From contig NZ_QNRR01000003.1 in assembly GCF_003315205.1 (NCBI RefSeq), forward strand, positions 186,001 to 250,000: a stretch of 64,000 nt of DNA, written 5' to 3'. Below, piece by piece: positions 55,260 to 63,378 of this stretch (its first letter is position 1; every line of letters begins with the position of its first letter). Position numbers and translations under genes: made by a program. The notes under the pieces were generated by a model, which was given only the letters and a program-made list of their open reading frames with translations, searched no databases and was not told the origin of the DNA. The stretch comes from Roseimicrobium gellanilyticum. GTDB taxonomy: Bacteria; Verrucomicrobiota; Verrucomicrobiia; Verrucomicrobiales; Verrucomicrobiaceae.

Positions 55260-55364
55260 GGAAAACGGTCCACCATTACGCCAGCGACCGATGGGACCTT
55301 TCCAGCACCATCAGGACCAGCACGTGCTAGAGCGAACTGCTTTCCTCTCGGAGTCACCCGAATC

Positions 55365-55844
55365 CTAGTGAGCCGCTGGCATCGGCGGTGGCTGGGGAGC
55401 GACAGGTCGGCGGCAAGCCACGGCAAGATAAGCAGAGGCCCCTGCGGCAAACGCCGTGAGCATCCAAATCGGCAGGGAAAATAATGCGCTTCCCGTCTCA
55501 ACACGGCCGCTCAAAATCGTGACGAACAGCAAGGTCAGTCCAAGATAAAACGCCGAAGAAGCGATCCACCCGGCAGTGGCCACCGCCACGCTCGGCACTC
55601 GAGTGAGGACAATGAAATAGAAAACCACCAGCACCAAGGACGGCGCCACGACCGCTGCTGCACCCCATCCCACCACCGGGGGAGAAAGGGGCACCACCTG
55701 CCCCAATTCCGCATATACCTGCTGCAGAAACGCCAGCCCGAAAACTGCCACCAGCGCCAGACAGGTGACACCCACGGCCAGCAATCCCGTGCTCAGGAGC
55801 AGGAGCACGGCGGCAGCGCGGCAGATTTGTGTGTATTGAGGCAT
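55365..55844 (-). CDS. Small four-helix membrane protein, unknown function
   Basis: No family is recognised. The 159 residues hold four hydrophobic segments (AAAVLLLLSTGLLAVGVTCL, AAAVVAPSLVLVVFYFIVL, GWIASSAFYLGLTLLFVTIL and LPIWMLTAFAAGASAYLAVA) and a short proline-rich tail. The ATG at 55844 is preferred over 55865. It lies 81 bases after glpD on the same strand. Confidence 0.55.
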   Translation of the reverse strand: MPQYTQICRAAAVLLLLSTGLLAVGVTCLALVAVFGLAFLQQVYAELGQVVPLSPPVVGWGAAAVVAPSLVLVVFYFIVLTRVPSVAVATAGWIASSAFYLGLTLLFVTILSGRVETGSALFSLPIWMLTAFAAGASAYLAVACRRPVAPQPPPMPAAH

Positions 55845-55925
55845 GCGACTGCAACGTCGCTGCACGCATGACCTTTCACTCTCGCGCTTGGTTTCTGTCT
55901 AGCCGATAGGAACCGACTTCGCCGC

Positions 55926-57488
55926 CTAGCGCACCATGTATCCGCGGGCCACAGCGGTAAACGACTCTACTTGGGCAGACTGCCACACTTCATCATTGCC
56001 CAGTTCCTTCGCCAGCAATTCTGCCACCTTCGGCGCCATACGCACTGCCGCCTTCGCATTCAGGAAGAGTGCACGCGTCCTGCGCGAAAGCACATCTTCC
56101 ACCGTGCGGGCAAACTCGTGCCTTGCCGCCCAAACGACTTCCGCCGCGATATATGGCAGGGCGTCATCCAGCACGGCTCCCAGCGATGGATCTCCCGCAG
56201 CCAGTTCATCGATCAGCGGCGCATCGGAGCCATACACCGACTTCGCGCCGAACTTCTCCGAATGCGGATGGTAACCGTGGATGTTCAGCGTCTTCGTCAC
56301 GCAGTCCCGCTCCGGCAGATCCCCCAGCGTGGCCGCATGGTTCACACAATCCTGGGCCATGTTTCGATACGTGGTCCATTTCCCGCCCGTGATGGTGAGC
56401 AACCCACTCTGGTCAATATGGATCGTGTGGTCGCGGGAAAGTGCCGCCGTATTCTTCCCGCCACCTGCTTTCACCAGCGGTCGAATGCCGGCGAACGCAC
56501 TGAGGATATCCGCACGCGTCGGCTTCTTCTCCAGGTACAGTGCCGCCGTGCCCAGCATGAACTCAATCTCCTGATCCATGGGCACCGGTTCCATACTGCT
56601 TGCTTCTATCGCCGTATCCGTGGTACCAACCAGCGTGTGCCCATGCCACGGAATGGCAAACATCACACGTCCATCGCTGGTATGAGGCACCATGATGGCG
56701 GTATCGCCCGGAAGGAAGGAACGATCCAGCACGATGTGTGCACCCTGACTGGGTGAGATCATGGGCTCCGTGTCCGGCTCTGCCATCTTTCGCACACCAT
56801 CGGTGAAGGGACCCGTGGCATTGATGATCACATTCGCGCTGGAGGTGCATGCCTTCCCGCTTTCCATATCCTGCCAGGTGACACTCTCCACCGTGCCGTC
56901 CGTTCCCTTGTTCAGCCCCGTCACTTTCGCATAGTTCAGCAGCGTACCCCCCTGTTCGATGGCCGTCGTCACCATGTTGATGAGCAGCCGTGAATCATCA
57001 AACTGGCCGTCATAGTATATCACCCCACGACTCAGCCCCTCTGTGTTCACGTTGGGAAGCATCTTCAGCGTCTCCTCGCGCGACACAATCTTTGACGGTC
57101 CGAAACCATACTTCCCGGACAGCATCTGGTAGAGCTTCAGGCCTATGCCGTAGAATGGCCCCTCCCACCAGGAGTAGCTGGGCACAATGAAAGGCAGCTC
57201 ACTCACCAGGTGCGGAGCATTCTGCCGCATGATGCCTCGCTCTTTCAATGCCTCCATCACCAGGGACACATTCCCCTGCTCCAGATAACGCACACCACCG
57301 TGGACCAGCTTCGTGCTGCGGCTGGACGTTCCCTTTCCATAGTCATGCTGCTCCAGCAGCAGCGTACTGTAGCCGCGCGTCGCGGCATCCACCGCCACTC
57401 CAACTCCCGTGGCGCCTCCGCCAATGATGATGATATCCCAGGGCTTGGTTTGAGAGACAGCCGATTTCAGCAAGTCAGGGCGGTTCAT
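55926..57488 (-). CDS. glpD: Glycerol-3-phosphate dehydrogenase (aerobic, FAD, quinone-linked)
   Basis: The enzyme oxidises sn-glycerol-3-phosphate to dihydroxyacetone phosphate and passes electrons to the quinone pool. The 520 residues show the FAD dinucleotide motif DIIIIGGGATGVGVAVDAATRG, then SSRSTKLVHGGVRYLEQGN, GAHIVLDRSFLPGD and the GlpD C-terminal domain (EVVWAARHEFARTVEDVLSRRTRALFLN). The ATG at 57488 overlaps the TGA of the upstream NrfD-like gene as ATGA, so translation is coupled. A 5' extension to 57644 runs into that gene and is not used. No other glycerol gene lies nearby, which makes its place in a nitrate-reduction electron-transfer operon notable. Confidence 0.93.
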   Translation of the reverse strand: MNRPDLLKSAVSQTKPWDIIIIGGGATGVGVAVDAATRGYSTLLLEQHDYGKGTSSRSTKLVHGGVRYLEQGNVSLVMEALKERGIMRQNAPHLVSELPFIVPSYSWWEGPFYGIGLKLYQMLSGKYGFGPSKIVSREETLKMLPNVNTEGLSRGVIYYDGQFDDSRLLINMVTTAIEQGGTLLNYAKVTGLNKGTDGTVESVTWQDMESGKACTSSANVIINATGPFTDGVRKMAEPDTEPMISPSQGAHIVLDRSFLPGDTAIMVPHTSDGRVMFAIPWHGHTLVGTTDTAIEASSMEPVPMDQEIEFMLGTAALYLEKKPTRADILSAFAGIRPLVKAGGGKNTAALSRDHTIHIDQSGLLTITGGKWTTYRNMAQDCVNHAATLGDLPERDCVTKTLNIHGYHPHSEKFGAKSVYGSDAPLIDELAAGDPSLGAVLDDALPYIAAEVVWAARHEFARTVEDVLSRRTRALFLNAKAAVRMAPKVAELLAKELGNDEVWQSAQVESFTAVARGYMVR

Positions 57489-58795
57489 AGAGTCGGGAGG
57501 GGTGCGGGTGAAGATTCCGATGCCGGGGGCTCGTCCGGGATGGCGTGCAACTTGGTCCTGTTCAAAACGATGCCGGCCGCGATTTTGATGAACAAGGTGT
57601 AGATGATCAGGCCAAGCGCCCAGATGCCAGCGGTGATCTTCCACTCGATGGCGCTGGGCCGGTACTCCACGATCTCATGAAGCGTGGACGGCACGAAGCC
57701 GGGAATGATCAGACCCATGCCCTTCTCAATCCAGATGCCGATGAATGCCAGGATACAGGCGGTGTTCAAGATCCAGTGCTTGGTGAAGACACTGGGCAAG
57801 AGCATCAGCACCGCAGCGACCGCAACCAATGTTATCGAACTCCAGATCCACCACACCAGTTCATCATGACCATGCAGTCCAAAGTACAAATATCGCGCCG
57901 CTGAGGTGTGAGCACCGCCTGTGTAGAACTCTGTGAACACCTCTGACACGACCATGAGCAGGTTCACCAGAATGGTGATGCGCATGATGTTTACCAACGT
58001 GCGGATCGGACCGTCGCCAAAATGGCGCCCCACAGCCTGACGAATCACCTGGATCGCCAGCACAATAAACGCAGGACCCGAGACGAATGCCGAGGCCAGA
58101 AACCGGGGCGCGAGGAGTGCTGTGTTCCAGAACGGACGTCCACCGAGACCGCAATAGAGGAATGCCGTGACCGTGTGGATCGAGATGGCCCACACGATGG
58201 AAAGAAAGACAAAGGGCACATACCACCGCGGATCCGGGGTCTGCCCCAGATAGCGCATGTACAGGAGGTAGGCGCAGATGTAGGCATTGATGAAAAGGTA
58301 ACCATTCAGAACAATCACATCCCAGCTCAGCATGGAGACGGGAAAATGCAGGCGGCCAAAAGGCGGGAGCAAGTGCCAGAAGCGATCTGGGCGGCCCAGA
58401 TCGCAGATCACAAACATGAGGCTCATGATAATCGCAGCGATGGCCAGCAACTCTCCAATGATGACGATATCATGCATCTCCTCATCATGGTAGAGATAGG
58501 CGGGTATCACCATCATCACACCGCCGGCAGCGAGACCGACAAGGAAAGTGAAGTTCGCAATGTAGAGTCCCCATGAGACATGGTCACTCATATTGCTCAA
58601 GGCCATGCCGTCACGCACCTGCACCGCCCACGCATTGGCTCCCACCAGAAAGATGGCAGTCAGGCAGAACATCCATATGTAAAACAGCTTGCCCCCATCC
58701 AGTGATTCCAGCGCGGCATTGCCAAGAAAACGACCAAAGTTCCGCCAGAATGCGGGACGACTGGGACTCGGGCTGGCCTCGGGAGCAGCGCTCAT
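57485..58795 (-). CDS. NrfD/PsrC/HybB-type membrane quinol oxidoreductase subunit
   Basis: The 436-residue polytopic protein has about ten membrane segments. Typical NrfD-family sequences include WGLYIANFTFLVGLAAGGVMMVIPAYLY, LGRPDRFWHLLPPFGRLHFPVSMLSWDVIVLNGYL and SIHTVTAFLYCGLGGRPFWN. This subunit binds quinol and passes electrons through the adjacent ferredoxin. It follows the four-cluster ferredoxin gene by 33 bases and overlaps glpD. The N-terminal 20 residues are cytoplasmic. The direction of electron flow is inferred to be quinol oxidation toward periplasmic nitrate reductase. Confidence 0.9.
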   Translation of the reverse strand: MSAAPEASPSPSRPAFWRNFGRFLGNAALESLDGGKLFYIWMFCLTAIFLVGANAWAVQVRDGMALSNMSDHVSWGLYIANFTFLVGLAAGGVMMVIPAYLYHDEEMHDIVIIGELLAIAAIIMSLMFVICDLGRPDRFWHLLPPFGRLHFPVSMLSWDVIVLNGYLFINAYICAYLLYMRYLGQTPDPRWYVPFVFLSIVWAISIHTVTAFLYCGLGGRPFWNTALLAPRFLASAFVSGPAFIVLAIQVIRQAVGRHFGDGPIRTLVNIMRITILVNLLMVVSEVFTEFYTGGAHTSAARYLYFGLHGHDELVWWIWSSITLVAVAAVLMLLPSVFTKHWILNTACILAFIGIWIEKGMGLIIPGFVPSTLHEIVEYRPSAIEWKITAGIWALGLIIYTLFIKIAAGIVLNRTKLHAIPDEPPASESSPAPLPTL

Positions 58796-58828
58796 GATGC
58801 AAGTGTGCGAAAGGCGGCGGATGCAAAA

Positions 58829-59770
58829 TCAACTGTCAAAGAAGTAGAAGAACTGTGGCTTCAGGCCGAGATCCTCTTTCAGGATGAAGACACGCTTGTG
58901 CTCCAGCACCCAGCGGATCTCGGACTGGGGATCGAGGAGGTTTCCAAACACACGCGCGCCAGTCGGGCACGCCTCCAGGCAGGCGGGCAGACGTCCATTG
59001 CGCGTGCGATGCAGGCAGAAAGTACACTTCTCCATCGTGCCCTGTGGCCGGATGCGGTTGCTGAGATATCCCTGGTTCGGATTGATCTCCTCCTTGGGGA
59101 TCACCGGCTTGGTCCAGTTGAACCGGCGCGCATGGTAGGGACAAGCCGCCTCACAATAACGGCAGCCAATACACCAGTTGTAATCGACGACGACAATCCC
59201 ATCCGGCTCCTTCCATGTGGCCTCGACCGGGCAGACATCCACACAGGGCGGGTGCTCACACTGCTGGCACTGCACCGGCATGTAGAATTTATCCGGCTGC
59301 GGCACCGGCTTGTCGTAATGGGCATTCCCCTGCTCCATGTCCATGCTGCCCTTCTGCATTTCAAAGACGCGGATGTACGACTGATTGGAGGGCCGATCGT
59401 GATTATTCTCCAGATGACATGCCTCAGCGCATTTCCGGCAGCCGTTGCAGACACTCAGATTCAGTGCGTATCCAAACTTCACGCCCTCCTGCGGCTTCGT
59501 GTCTGAAATGGTGACATCGGCACCGTACTGCTCCTTTGTCTCCTTTTCGAGTCGCCGCAATACGACTTTCAGGTCGACCAAAGAGAGCTCTTTGTAATGG
59601 CGTTGCAGGAACTCATCGACCGAAAGTGTATCCACCCATTCTGTCAGGGGAGCAATGGCCCGTGCAAAGGCTGCCGCACCGAGGGTCGCGCCCACCCCCT
59701 TCATCACCGTGCGCCGGGACACGCAGCCACAGTCTTCTTTGCCACATCCACTAGTACTGCTGCTGCTCAT
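58829..59770 (-). CDS. Four [4Fe-4S] cluster ferredoxin (NrfC/DsrO/HybA-like)
   Basis: The 313-residue periplasmic electron-transfer protein carries a Tat motif (SRRTVMKG) after a cysteine-containing start (GCGKEDCGCV). Four cluster motifs follow: CNGCRKCAEACH at residue 108, CQQCEHPPCVDVCP at 168, CIGCRYCEAACP at 200, and CTFCLHR with CLEACPTGA at 249. This is the NrfC/DsrO/PsrB pattern. Its start overlaps the end of the tetrahaem cytochrome gene by four bases. It should link the NrfD membrane subunit to the cytochrome. Confidence 0.92.
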   Translation of the reverse strand: MSSSSTSGCGKEDCGCVSRRTVMKGVGATLGAAAFARAIAPLTEWVDTLSVDEFLQRHYKELSLVDLKVVLRRLEKETKEQYGADVTISDTKPQEGVKFGYALNLSVCNGCRKCAEACHLENNHDRPSNQSYIRVFEMQKGSMDMEQGNAHYDKPVPQPDKFYMPVQCQQCEHPPCVDVCPVEATWKEPDGIVVVDYNWCIGCRYCEAACPYHARRFNWTKPVIPKEEINPNQGYLSNRIRPQGTMEKCTFCLHRTRNGRLPACLEACPTGARVFGNLLDPQSEIRWVLEHKRVFILKEDLGLKPQFFYFFDS

Positions 59771-60468
59771 GGATTCTTCGGGAGGAGTTCATGGGTCTTC
59801 TGCACCGGATGCTCCGGCAGAGGCACAGAGATCCGATCTCTGGGTGGGAAAATCGGCTGCACCAGCGGGAACTTCGGCGCATGAGGATCGTGACAATTCG
59901 TACAGGTGTTGCGCGTCCGGGGACCGCGGGTCAGATCCCAATGTCCATTCATGCCTCCATGGGCGCCATGCTTGTAGCTCTCAAGCTGGTGGCCATGACA
60001 CTGGCCACACAACTGCATCACATCCTTGAACTCGATCCGGCGGTTGTCCGCCAGGTGAAGCGAGCTGTAGTCGGACGCATTGTGGCAGCTCAAACATGAG
60101 AGCCCGCCATGAGCGTAGTGCAGCCCCTGGTGAAACTTCAGGAGCTGATCACCCCTGTTGATCTGAGGATTGGGTGTTGATGTCGCGTGACAAGTGACAC
60201 ATGCAATCTCCACCGCCTTTCCCTGCGCATCGACCATGCCGCTGTTCACGGCTGGTGTACCGTCCGGCTCCCGGATGAGCACGGGATGAAGCACGGCGGG
60301 CTCAGATCTCATCGAAGAAGAACCCTCCTGGGCTCGAGGTGCAGACACAAGTTTTTCTTCAGAACCCAGGACATGATGCACCAGAAATCCTCCGCCAAGA
60401 AGCAATGCGACTCCTGCGAATAGAATAAACGGGAAGCGAGCGAGATTTTTGGATGCCCAAATCATCAT
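59767..60468 (-). CDS. Membrane-anchored tetrahaem cytochrome c
   Basis: The 233 residues have one N-terminal membrane anchor (FPFILFAGVALLLGGGFLVHH) and four CxxCH motifs: CVTCH at residue 90, CLSCH at 125, CGQCH at 154 and CTNCH at 189. The sequence is not a NapC/NirT protein and fits better as a functional counterpart of pentahaem NrfB. Gene order (cytochrome, then ferredoxin, then NrfD) equals nrfBCD. It is divergent from napD across 181 bases. It could carry electrons to NapB and NapA, though that partner choice is inference. Tandem ATGs at 60468 and 60465 are both possible. Confidence 0.85.
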   Translation of the reverse strand: MMIWASKNLARFPFILFAGVALLLGGGFLVHHVLGSEEKLVSAPRAQEGSSSMRSEPAVLHPVLIREPDGTPAVNSGMVDAQGKAVEIACVTCHATSTPNPQINRGDQLLKFHQGLHYAHGGLSCLSCHNASDYSSLHLADNRRIEFKDVMQLCGQCHGHQLESYKHGAHGGMNGHWDLTRGPRTRNTCTNCHDPHAPKFPLVQPIFPPRDRISVPLPEHPVQKTHELLPKNP

Positions 60469-60583
60469 TATCCTTGCTCACAGGTTGATAATTTCAGATA
60501 ATAACATGACTGCATCAATTTGTGTAAGCAAAACCATGTAGGAAATGGAGCGCGAATGAAAATCAACTCGGCCAGCTCCATCG

Positions 60584-60597
60584 GCACATGCATGTGC
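60584..60597. promoter_or_regulatory. 14-bp perfect palindrome in the nap divergent promoter region
   Basis: GCACATGCATGTGC is fully self-complementary and lies 52 bases before napD in the 181-base divergent gap. It may be an operator. I cannot assign a regulator. Confidence 0.4.
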
Positions 60598-60649
60598 TTG
60601 GGAGTTTGGAGGCGTCAGGAACAATCATCACGTTGAGCATCGGTTTATC

Positions 60650-60916
60650 ATGCCCATCAGCGGACTCGTCATCACCCTTGCCGAAGATTGCCGGCTTGCC
60701 CAGGAGGCAGTGACTGCTCTGGCAGCGCGGCCTGAAATCATGATGGGCGCTCGCCAACAGCGCTGGTTGCCGGTGGCGGTCGACGGACGCGATCAGACCC
60801 ACAGCCGGGAAGTGCATGACTGGATAGGCTTGCAGCCCGGGGTGACATTTGTCGATGTCACATCCGTCAGTTTTGAGATTGATTCTCCGTTGTCAGCGGA
60901 AGTTGGACACACCTGA
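60650..60916 (+). CDS. napD: NapD, maturation chaperone of periplasmic nitrate reductase
   Basis: NapD is a small cytoplasmic chaperone that binds the twin-arginine leader of NapA until the molybdenum cofactor is in place. The 88 residues match the family: MPISGLVITL at the start, then HDWIGLQPGVTFVDVTSVSFE at the C-terminal half (ferredoxin-like fold). It lies 26 bases before napA on the same strand. In many nap clusters napD immediately precedes napA, so the context agrees. Confidence 0.88.
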   Translation: MPISGLVITLAEDCRLAQEAVTALAARPEIMMGARQQRWLPVAVDGRDQTHSREVHDWIGLQPGVTFVDVTSVSFEIDSPLSAEVGHT

Positions 60917-60942
60917 ACCTAGCCCCCAAATCCGAATTCTTC

Positions 60943-63366
60943 ATGAATGCGCATCTCGATCGTCGGGAGATCTTGAAGCTCTCTGCGCTGGCCGGAGCTG
61001 GCGCCGTCGCCGCGGCACGTGCAGGTGCCAGCGCAGTCGCGGCTTCACTTCCCTCGGAGACGGGAGCCATCAAATGGGACAAAGCCCCCTGTCGATTCTG
61101 CGGTACAGGCTGCCACGTGCGGGTGGGAGTGAAGGAAGGACGGGTGGTAGCCATCGAGGGAGACCAACTCGCTGAGGTGAATAAAGGCCTGCTATGCGTG
61201 AAGGGCTACCACGTGGGACTCGCTCTCTATGGCAAGGATCGGCTTACCCGGCCCATGCTGCGCAAAGGTGGAAAGCTGGAACCTATCTCTTGGGAGGAGG
61301 CCATCGAAGTGGTGGCTCAGCGCATCATGACCTCGCCGGAGAAGTTCGCCATCTATGGCTCGGGACAATGGACCATCCCCGAGGGCTACGCGGCAAACAA
61401 GCTCATGAAGGCCGGGCTTTCCAACAACCACATCGAGCCAAACGCCCGTCTTTGCATGGCCAGCGCCGTGACGGGATTCCTGAGCGTCTATGGTGTGGAT
61501 GAGCCGGCCGGGGCCTACGACGATCTGGACAAGTGTGATGTGCTGATCCTCTGGGGCAATAACATGGCCGAAATGCATCCCGTGCTCTTCAGCAGGGTCA
61601 TCGACCGCCGTGCCCGCGGGGAAAAAGTCACCATCATCGACCTCGGCACGCGACGCACCCGCAGTTCGGAGTTTGCGGATCACTATTGGGAGTTCAAGCC
61701 GAATGGCGACCTTGCCATTGCCAATGGCATCGCTCATCTCCTGCTGAAGAATGGCACCTATGACAAGGAGTTCGTGGAGCGCCACTGTGCCTTCCGTCAG
61801 GACAAGACCGCTGCAGCCCTCCACGGCGAGTCCATGACCTTCGAGGACTACAAGGCCACACTCGCCCCCTTCACCCCTGAACATGTGGCCCAACTCTCGG
61901 GTGTGCCCGCGGAGAAGATCCAGATGCTGGCCGATCTCTTCGGCAATCGCGACCTCCGCATCACCAGCACGTGGTGCATGGGATTCAACCAGCACAACCG
62001 CGCGACGGACATCAACCGTCTCTGCCATTCCATCCACCTGCTAAGCGGCCACTTCGGCAAGCCTGGGGACGCCCCCACCTCCTTGACCGGTCAACCGAGC
62101 GCCTGTGGCACAGCGCGTGAGGTCGGCACCATGTGCCACTTCCTTCCGGGCGGACGCCTCGTGGAGAATGCCGAGCATCGCGCGGACGCGGAGAACCTCT
62201 GGAACGTTCCGGCCGGACGCATCAAGCCGAAGATGGGATACCACACCGTGCTCCTGTGGGAAAAATTTTGCACACCCACGGACAAGGGTGGTGACATCAG
62301 CACCGTGTGGGTCCAGGTGACGAATCCCGGACAGTCACTCCCCAACCTTCACAAGCTCTTCCAGGCGAAGAAGGACCTGGAGGACAAATTCCTCATCGTC
62401 TCGGATGTGTATCCCACCGCGACCACCGAACTGGCAGATCTCGTGTTGCCCTCGGCCATGTGGGTCGAGAAGAACGGCATCTACGGCAATTCCGAGAGAC
62501 GCACGCAACAGTGGTTCAAGATGGTGAATCCGCCGGGAGAAGCCCGCGACGACGCCTGGCAGAATATTGCGGTCGCACGCAAGCTGTTCGAGCTCGGGCA
62601 TGCCGGTATGAAGGACAAGGAAGGAAAATTTCTCTTCACCTTCAAGGACGAGGCGGGGAAAGACGTTCCTGCGTGGGAGTGGCCCCACTACCACGACCTC
62701 AATGTCGACAAGGCGCTCTTTGAAGAATACCGCGCCTTCTCCCGGCTGAAACACAAGGACCTCGCTCCCTACGATGAATATGTGAAGGCGCGCGGACTGC
62801 GCTGGCCGGTGGTGCAGCAGCCCGATGGGTCGTGGCGCGAAACGAGATTCCGCTTTGCCGAGTTCGATGATCCCTACGTGAAGAAGGGTGCAGGGATCCA
62901 GTTTTACCATTCCACTACCAAGGACGATCGCGCGCAGGTGTGGTTTGCCCCCTACACCCCACCGGCAGAGGCGCCCGATGCGGCATTTCCCTTCTGGCTG
63001 TGTACAGGCCGGGTCCTGGAGCACTGGCATACCGGCACCATGACGATGCGCATCCCTCAACTGCACGGCGCCGTTCCCTTTGCTTATGTGGAAATGCACG
63101 CCGCAGACGCGGAGGAACGCAACATCAGCAATGGCGACAGCGTGGTGGTCAAGACACGGCGGGGAGAACTGCGGCTGCCCGTCTGGGTAAATGGACGCAG
63201 CCAACCTCCGCGCGGCAATCTGTTCATTCCTTTCTTTGATGAGCGCCTGCTCTGCAATCTTCTGACTTTGGATGTGACGTGTCCGATCTCCAAGGAACCG
63301 GACTACAAGAAATGCGCAGCTGCTGTGGTGAAAGCAGGGCTCGCCGCCGGCGCAGGAACCTTTTGA
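60943..63366 (+). CDS. napA: Periplasmic nitrate reductase catalytic subunit NapA
   Basis: This enzyme reduces nitrate to nitrite in the periplasm with a bis-MGD molybdenum centre and one [4Fe-4S] cluster. The 807 residues have a Tat leader (DRREILKLSALAGAGAVAAA). The cluster ligands are Cys50, 53, 57 and 85 (CRFCGTGC and CVKG). The Mo-ligating Cys170 is in NARLCMASAVTGF, and NapA-specific sequence such as WGNNMAEMHPVLFSRVIDRR and QPSACGTAREVGTMCHFLPG supports the assignment. Related Nas assimilatory enzymes lack the Tat leader. Upstream is napD and downstream, after 12 bases, napB. Confidence 0.96.
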   Translation: MNAHLDRREILKLSALAGAGAVAAARAGASAVAASLPSETGAIKWDKAPCRFCGTGCHVRVGVKEGRVVAIEGDQLAEVNKGLLCVKGYHVGLALYGKDRLTRPMLRKGGKLEPISWEEAIEVVAQRIMTSPEKFAIYGSGQWTIPEGYAANKLMKAGLSNNHIEPNARLCMASAVTGFLSVYGVDEPAGAYDDLDKCDVLILWGNNMAEMHPVLFSRVIDRRARGEKVTIIDLGTRRTRSSEFADHYWEFKPNGDLAIANGIAHLLLKNGTYDKEFVERHCAFRQDKTAAALHGESMTFEDYKATLAPFTPEHVAQLSGVPAEKIQMLADLFGNRDLRITSTWCMGFNQHNRATDINRLCHSIHLLSGHFGKPGDAPTSLTGQPSACGTAREVGTMCHFLPGGRLVENAEHRADAENLWNVPAGRIKPKMGYHTVLLWEKFCTPTDKGGDISTVWVQVTNPGQSLPNLHKLFQAKKDLEDKFLIVSDVYPTATTELADLVLPSAMWVEKNGIYGNSERRTQQWFKMVNPPGEARDDAWQNIAVARKLFELGHAGMKDKEGKFLFTFKDEAGKDVPAWEWPHYHDLNVDKALFEEYRAFSRLKHKDLAPYDEYVKARGLRWPVVQQPDGSWRETRFRFAEFDDPYVKKGAGIQFYHSTTKDDRAQVWFAPYTPPAEAPDAAFPFWLCTGRVLEHWHTGTMTMRIPQLHGAVPFAYVEMHAADAEERNISNGDSVVVKTRRGELRLPVWVNGRSQPPRGNLFIPFFDERLLCNLLTLDVTCPISKEPDYKKCAAAVVKAGLAAGAGTF

Positions 63367-63378
63367 TCAAAAGGGAAC

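Noticed and set aside
60485-60518. FNR-type site in the nap intergenic region (TTGAT at 60485 and ATCAA at 60514)
   Set aside because: The half-sites are 24 bases apart instead of four, so they do not form one FNR box.
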